64,000 bases of DNA. Origin: Amia ocellicauda (lineage: Eukaryota > Chordata > Actinopteri > Amiiformes > Amiidae). The translations under genes and the position numbers were made by a program. Positions 60,175 through 64,000 of this stretch are shown here, piece after piece. Each line of letters starts with the position of its first letter. The stretch's first letter is position 1. The DNA lies in NCBI RefSeq assembly GCF_036373705.1, contig NC_089856.1, forward strand, positions 12,381,001 to 12,445,000. Direction: 5' to 3'. A model generated the notes under the pieces. It worked only from the letters and a program-made list of their open reading frames with translations, was not told the DNA's origin and did not search any database.

Positions 60175-63100
60175 AATGGGAATTCAAACAGTGAGCATGG
60201 ATGTTTAACAATATTAAACACACACACAAAGGAAGCAGAGGATACGATCCAATAACTGCATAGAGTCACTGGAATGACACACAGGCTGTACACGTTTTCT
60301 ATTGTGAGTTTTGTTTGTTTTGCTCTTTTGTGTGTGAGTAGGATCAGTCAAGGCATGTTGGCACAATGTGACCCAAGTATTGTATACATGTGTGTGTGGA
60401 TGCGGGGGTGGGTTCTCTCAGATAACTGAGCTACTGAACTATTTCTGTGTTTGTGTTTCTAATACATATATAGTACAAACTCCATCACTTCCTTTATTTT
60501 ACACTCTACATGCCATAACTCAAGAAACTATAAAAGGCTCTTTAAAGTAGTGCACATTACACCTGACCTCTAGTAAGGTGAAGGGTACAGTTTGGACAAC
60601 ACCACTTGTCTTCCTATTAAACCTTTGAAGTTGTTTAATTGCCATGAGTTGTAACCAGCTTATAAAATAGTGGTTTCAATACTTTCATAATAATAATAAT
60701 GTCGCCACAGTCCACATAGGTGGGGGGTTTAAACAGACAGAAAGAGGGAATCATTCAGCATTATTTGATGTTAATTTAGTGTCCCCTTCTTTTTTTTAAA
60801 TATGAAATTAAATGATGTTCTACGTGTCTTTTGAACTGCAAGGACACTGCACATCTAAATCCGAAAACCTTTACAACAAATCCTATTTAATCAAGTTAAT
60901 AATTACTCCATTAGTTAGCTCATGGAAGCTACGCATTTGCTAGGCTAGCCTCATTGGGAGAAACACAGCTAAGTATCTGGCACACCTGCTGCAGAAATCC
61001 TGCATCTGTCTCAGAGTGACACGTTCACAATGAAAAGACTGAAAGACAGCCTGTGGGCCAACAGCCGATCTGATGAACCACAAACAACCCACCCCCCCAT
61101 TCCCCCTAAGCCAGAAAGACACATGATACTGCATCGTGGGAGAAATGCGGTGCACAAAGAAATTAAACCTTTCTGTTGTAAAGATGTGGCTGCTTCTAAA
61201 TAGCTCTAAATTACATCCCTATACTGACAGGGTATCTGTGTGTCGTCCCCCCCCAAAGAAAATTCACAATCACTCTTAAAAAAATAATGTCTGTTAGGAA
61301 TAGGAATACAGGTTAGGAATGCTATACATTTAACCTCGCCCCTGCCACACACACATACACACACAAACACACTCATGAATTGTACTTTTCATGCATTTCA
61401 CATAGACTGCAGACCATTGTATTGTTTTCCTGTAGAACTAGTCTACAGATTTCTCCTGTTCGTCTGTGTGTGTCTGAGTCAGGGGGGAGTGTACAGTTTT
61501 ACCCATTTATCTTAGTTTTCTTCATTTGGTCATTTATTCATTAAAAACAAAATAATAAATAATTCTGCATGCTGTTCATCGGGGGGTTTAAAGTCTTAAA
61601 GCATGGATTTAAGAGAATGTAACTTTCTGTCCCCACACCTACTCTGAGTTTGTGGAGCTCTGTGGTATAGCCTGTCAAACTAGAGGGAGGGAATCTGGAC
61701 TTTACGCATTATGTGTGTTTGTTGAGTCTCTGTGTGTGTTGTGTGTGTGTGTGTGTGTTGCCTTTCCAGGCACGAGGAGGCAGTGCAAAGCTGCGCAGGC
61801 AAACTGCTCTGAACAAATGTAAAGCAGGCATGTGCTTTCTGTTGTGCTGCCTTTGTTAGCTCATCAGCACGCGTGGTGCTGCCGTTTTGCAGTTATAATG
61901 TCACGGACTGGGCTGCACCTGGGGCCGTGGCACCCTGCCCAATCCCCCCCACCACCACCACACTCCATGTGAGATTCTCACGATTGCCAGGAGGCATCCA
62001 ACACTCCCCCACCCCCCTCCCCACTTCCCAACTTCCCCACCCCCGCCTGGCTCACCCTGTCCCGTAACAAGCACAACAATCCCTTACGCCCTCACTAACT
62101 GCACTTCCTGGAAATGCTCCAATCACCTGCCAAGCCTCTTTTTCTTGGACTCCACAGGCAAGAAAAGAGAATTCCACAGTTTGAGGAGAGCCTGGCAAAC
62201 CACTTTGGAGAACCTAACCCTGAACTACCCCTTGAATTAAATCACCCACTTGATATTGATAATGGATATATATTTTCATACACCTCAAACCAGAGGCAAA
62301 AATTCACTGAGTGAGGGGAGCGTTTAATGTCACCTTCAACGTAAAAGACTTAAGTAAACAGATATGGTGAAAAGAAAAAAAAGAAAGAAGAATGGGAAGA
62401 AAAAGGGGATAGGAAGAAGACAAGAAGGCCAAACAGAGAAGAAGCAGCAGCAGCTATTACAGAGCAGCACAGGACAAAGAGGAATGTGCCACAGGATCAT
62501 TCCTCAGATATCCTGCCGAGCCCCGTGCTCAGACTGAGAGAATGTGTCCCAAGTCTAGATTAGCCCAGTAAGCAAAATGACACGCCTGAGGAGACTGCGC
62601 ACACACATGCAGTAACACACACTCCCTTCCTCCCTCCCTCCCTCCTACTCCCTCGCTCACTCATACTAGCACAAGCCTGCGAGATTGAGGTCAGTGCAAA
62701 CCGTAACATTTAGTGGAGGACCCTGGCAGCCTGTAGACTACACAGCCTGTGAGCTTAGTGTACCCGTGCAGAGGGTAATCCTCCAGGAGCACGGACAGCA
62801 GGGCAAAAGGCTATAAAATGCTGGCACATGTTTTGATGCCCATGTTCGCCCTGTGATCTGTTGACAGGTCTTTCAGCATTCAAATTATTATTATTAATAA
62901 AAATAGTAACAACAACAATTATAATAATATTGGGCAATTTGACTGGGACGGGATTTTGTCTCTGGAGTCTATCAGCACTGAGGGAGTAGAAAAAGACAAG
63001 TTAATGCTGACCAATTTTAGATAGATTGATAGTTGGAAACACAGACAGACAGAGGAATAATAAGGATAGACATGCAATGAATACCCTGAATAAACAAAGA

Positions 63101-64000
63101 TAGATAGAAAAAGAGAGAGGGGGAAGGTCAGAGAGGAAGTAACTGGTCTGAGGAGGCACTTGACTCAGATCCAGCTTTTCTTTCTTTCTTTTTAAATGTC
63201 TTTGTAATAAAAAAGGAAAGTAGGTCAATGTCTCAATAGGAACCTGCGAGAACCTAATTATGCAACACAGTGAACCACAGAGCCATGACACATCCAACCA
63301 TCTCCCAGCACCACCGCCCCCTCCTCTAATTACAACACCCTCCACATAATTACCGGCACTGATTGCTCAGTCTCTGCCTCCCCATTGGCTGGCTATATGG
63401 ATGCCTTCTCAAGGGCATTGATTTGGTCTTCTTGTTTTAATCCACTACATTTATTATTAATTTGATTATAGGGTGGCAGCTAGTAAATCCGGTAACCAGT
63501 GCCAAATCTCCAAACTGCAGGATGTGGTATTGATAAGGATATCTCAGTTATAACACACACATGTACACAAATGCACACACAAAAGCACTTAATCCAGATA
63601 TGTAACACACAATGCCTGTGCTACCTGCATCTGAGGGAATGAAAACTGCATGGGGATGGATTATGTGTGTATGTGTGTGCACGTGATAAGTGGAAACTAG
63701 TAGAAGGGAGGTGAGCTATAGAGAGGGGGCGGGGGGGGACAGGAGGTGGTGTGTTGGGGGGGGGGTTGATCTCTGGATTGGCATGTGATGAAGATTAAGA
63801 AATGCACATCTGGATTTTTACACTGAAGCCCCCCTGACACACACCAAACTCGTATTCTAGATCACGAAAGAAATCCATCGCACACATCTGGAACCTCTGC
63901 CAACCAGTCTGTTCCCTAACCAGTTAAGCAGCCCCCGTGTAGCACGGGTCTTATGCCAGTGCCAAGTGCAAAGGGACAGTTTATATGAAGAAAAAACAAA
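60175..64000. other. 5' flank of the receptor gene, no gene recognised
   Basis: Contains simple repeats (TG at 61736-61760, C-runs at 61080-61095 and 61245-61255, G-runs at 63727-63770) and many short chance frames. If the first exon proposed at 60110 is wrong, the true one lies here or beyond the window. Confidence 0.4.
63217..63227 (+). promoter_or_regulatory. Perfect RORE upstream of the receptor gene
   Basis: AAAGTAGGTCA, identical to the intron 4 site. Rev-erb genes repress themselves through RORE sites, so this is a candidate autoregulatory element. Confidence 0.4.

Overview
The window looks like nuclear DNA of a ray-finned fish. It has intron-containing vertebrate genes with GT-AG splicing, TATA promoters and AATAAA signals, and the transposon mix common in fish (Tc1/mariner, hAT, Harbinger-like, piggyBac, CR1 and L2 LINEs, Gypsy). 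I cannot name the species. Two gene regions stand out: a tandem and inverted cluster of divergent alpha-tubulin genes (about 7.9-47.2 kb), and a complete or nearly complete Rev-erb type nuclear receptor gene on the minus strand (52.9-60.1 kb), most likely the fish paralogue nr1d4.

Tubulin cluster. There are five loci, called A to E here. A (7993-10300, -), B (13775-18065, -), C (37794-40049, -) and E (44441-46993, +) are intact. Each has the ATG-only first coding exon, then coding exons of 223, 149 and 975 or 978 nt, giving 449 or 450 residues. D (40596-41210, +) keeps only the first two coding exons. B...C and D...E are arms of one large inverted duplication centred near 40.35 kb. A is a direct copy of C. 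The left arm has grown by insertions: a hAT element in intron 2 of B, a Harbinger-like element that hosts an 8.4 kb hAT-ended composite (24.1-32.5 kb), and a CR1 LINE carrying a nested Tc1. The right arm has its own hAT insertion (43.5-44.3 kb). For several of these the other arm keeps the unoccupied site, so insertion boundaries and order can be read directly. None of the tubulins has lysine at position 40, the luminal acetylation site.

Nuclear receptor. Eight coding exons are proposed, with matching splice phases. They encode an A/B region, a two-finger DNA-binding domain, a long hinge and a ligand-binding domain without helix 12. The predicted protein is about 573 residues. The Cys and His that bind haem in Rev-erbs are present. 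Two perfect Rev-erb/ROR sites, in intron 4 and upstream, and two CACGTG E-boxes suggest the usual clock regulation (inference). Alpha-tubulin next to an NR1D gene fits the human 12q13 (TUBA1, RARG, HOXC) paralogon, from which mammals have lost the Rev-erb member.

Remaining regions. 0-7.5 kb holds an almost intact Tc1-like transposon and a Gypsy integrase relic. 11.5-12.2 kb holds a small LTR element. 47.2-52.9 kb holds an L2 LINE tail and otherwise nothing recognised. 60.1-64 kb is 5' flank of the receptor gene with simple repeats.
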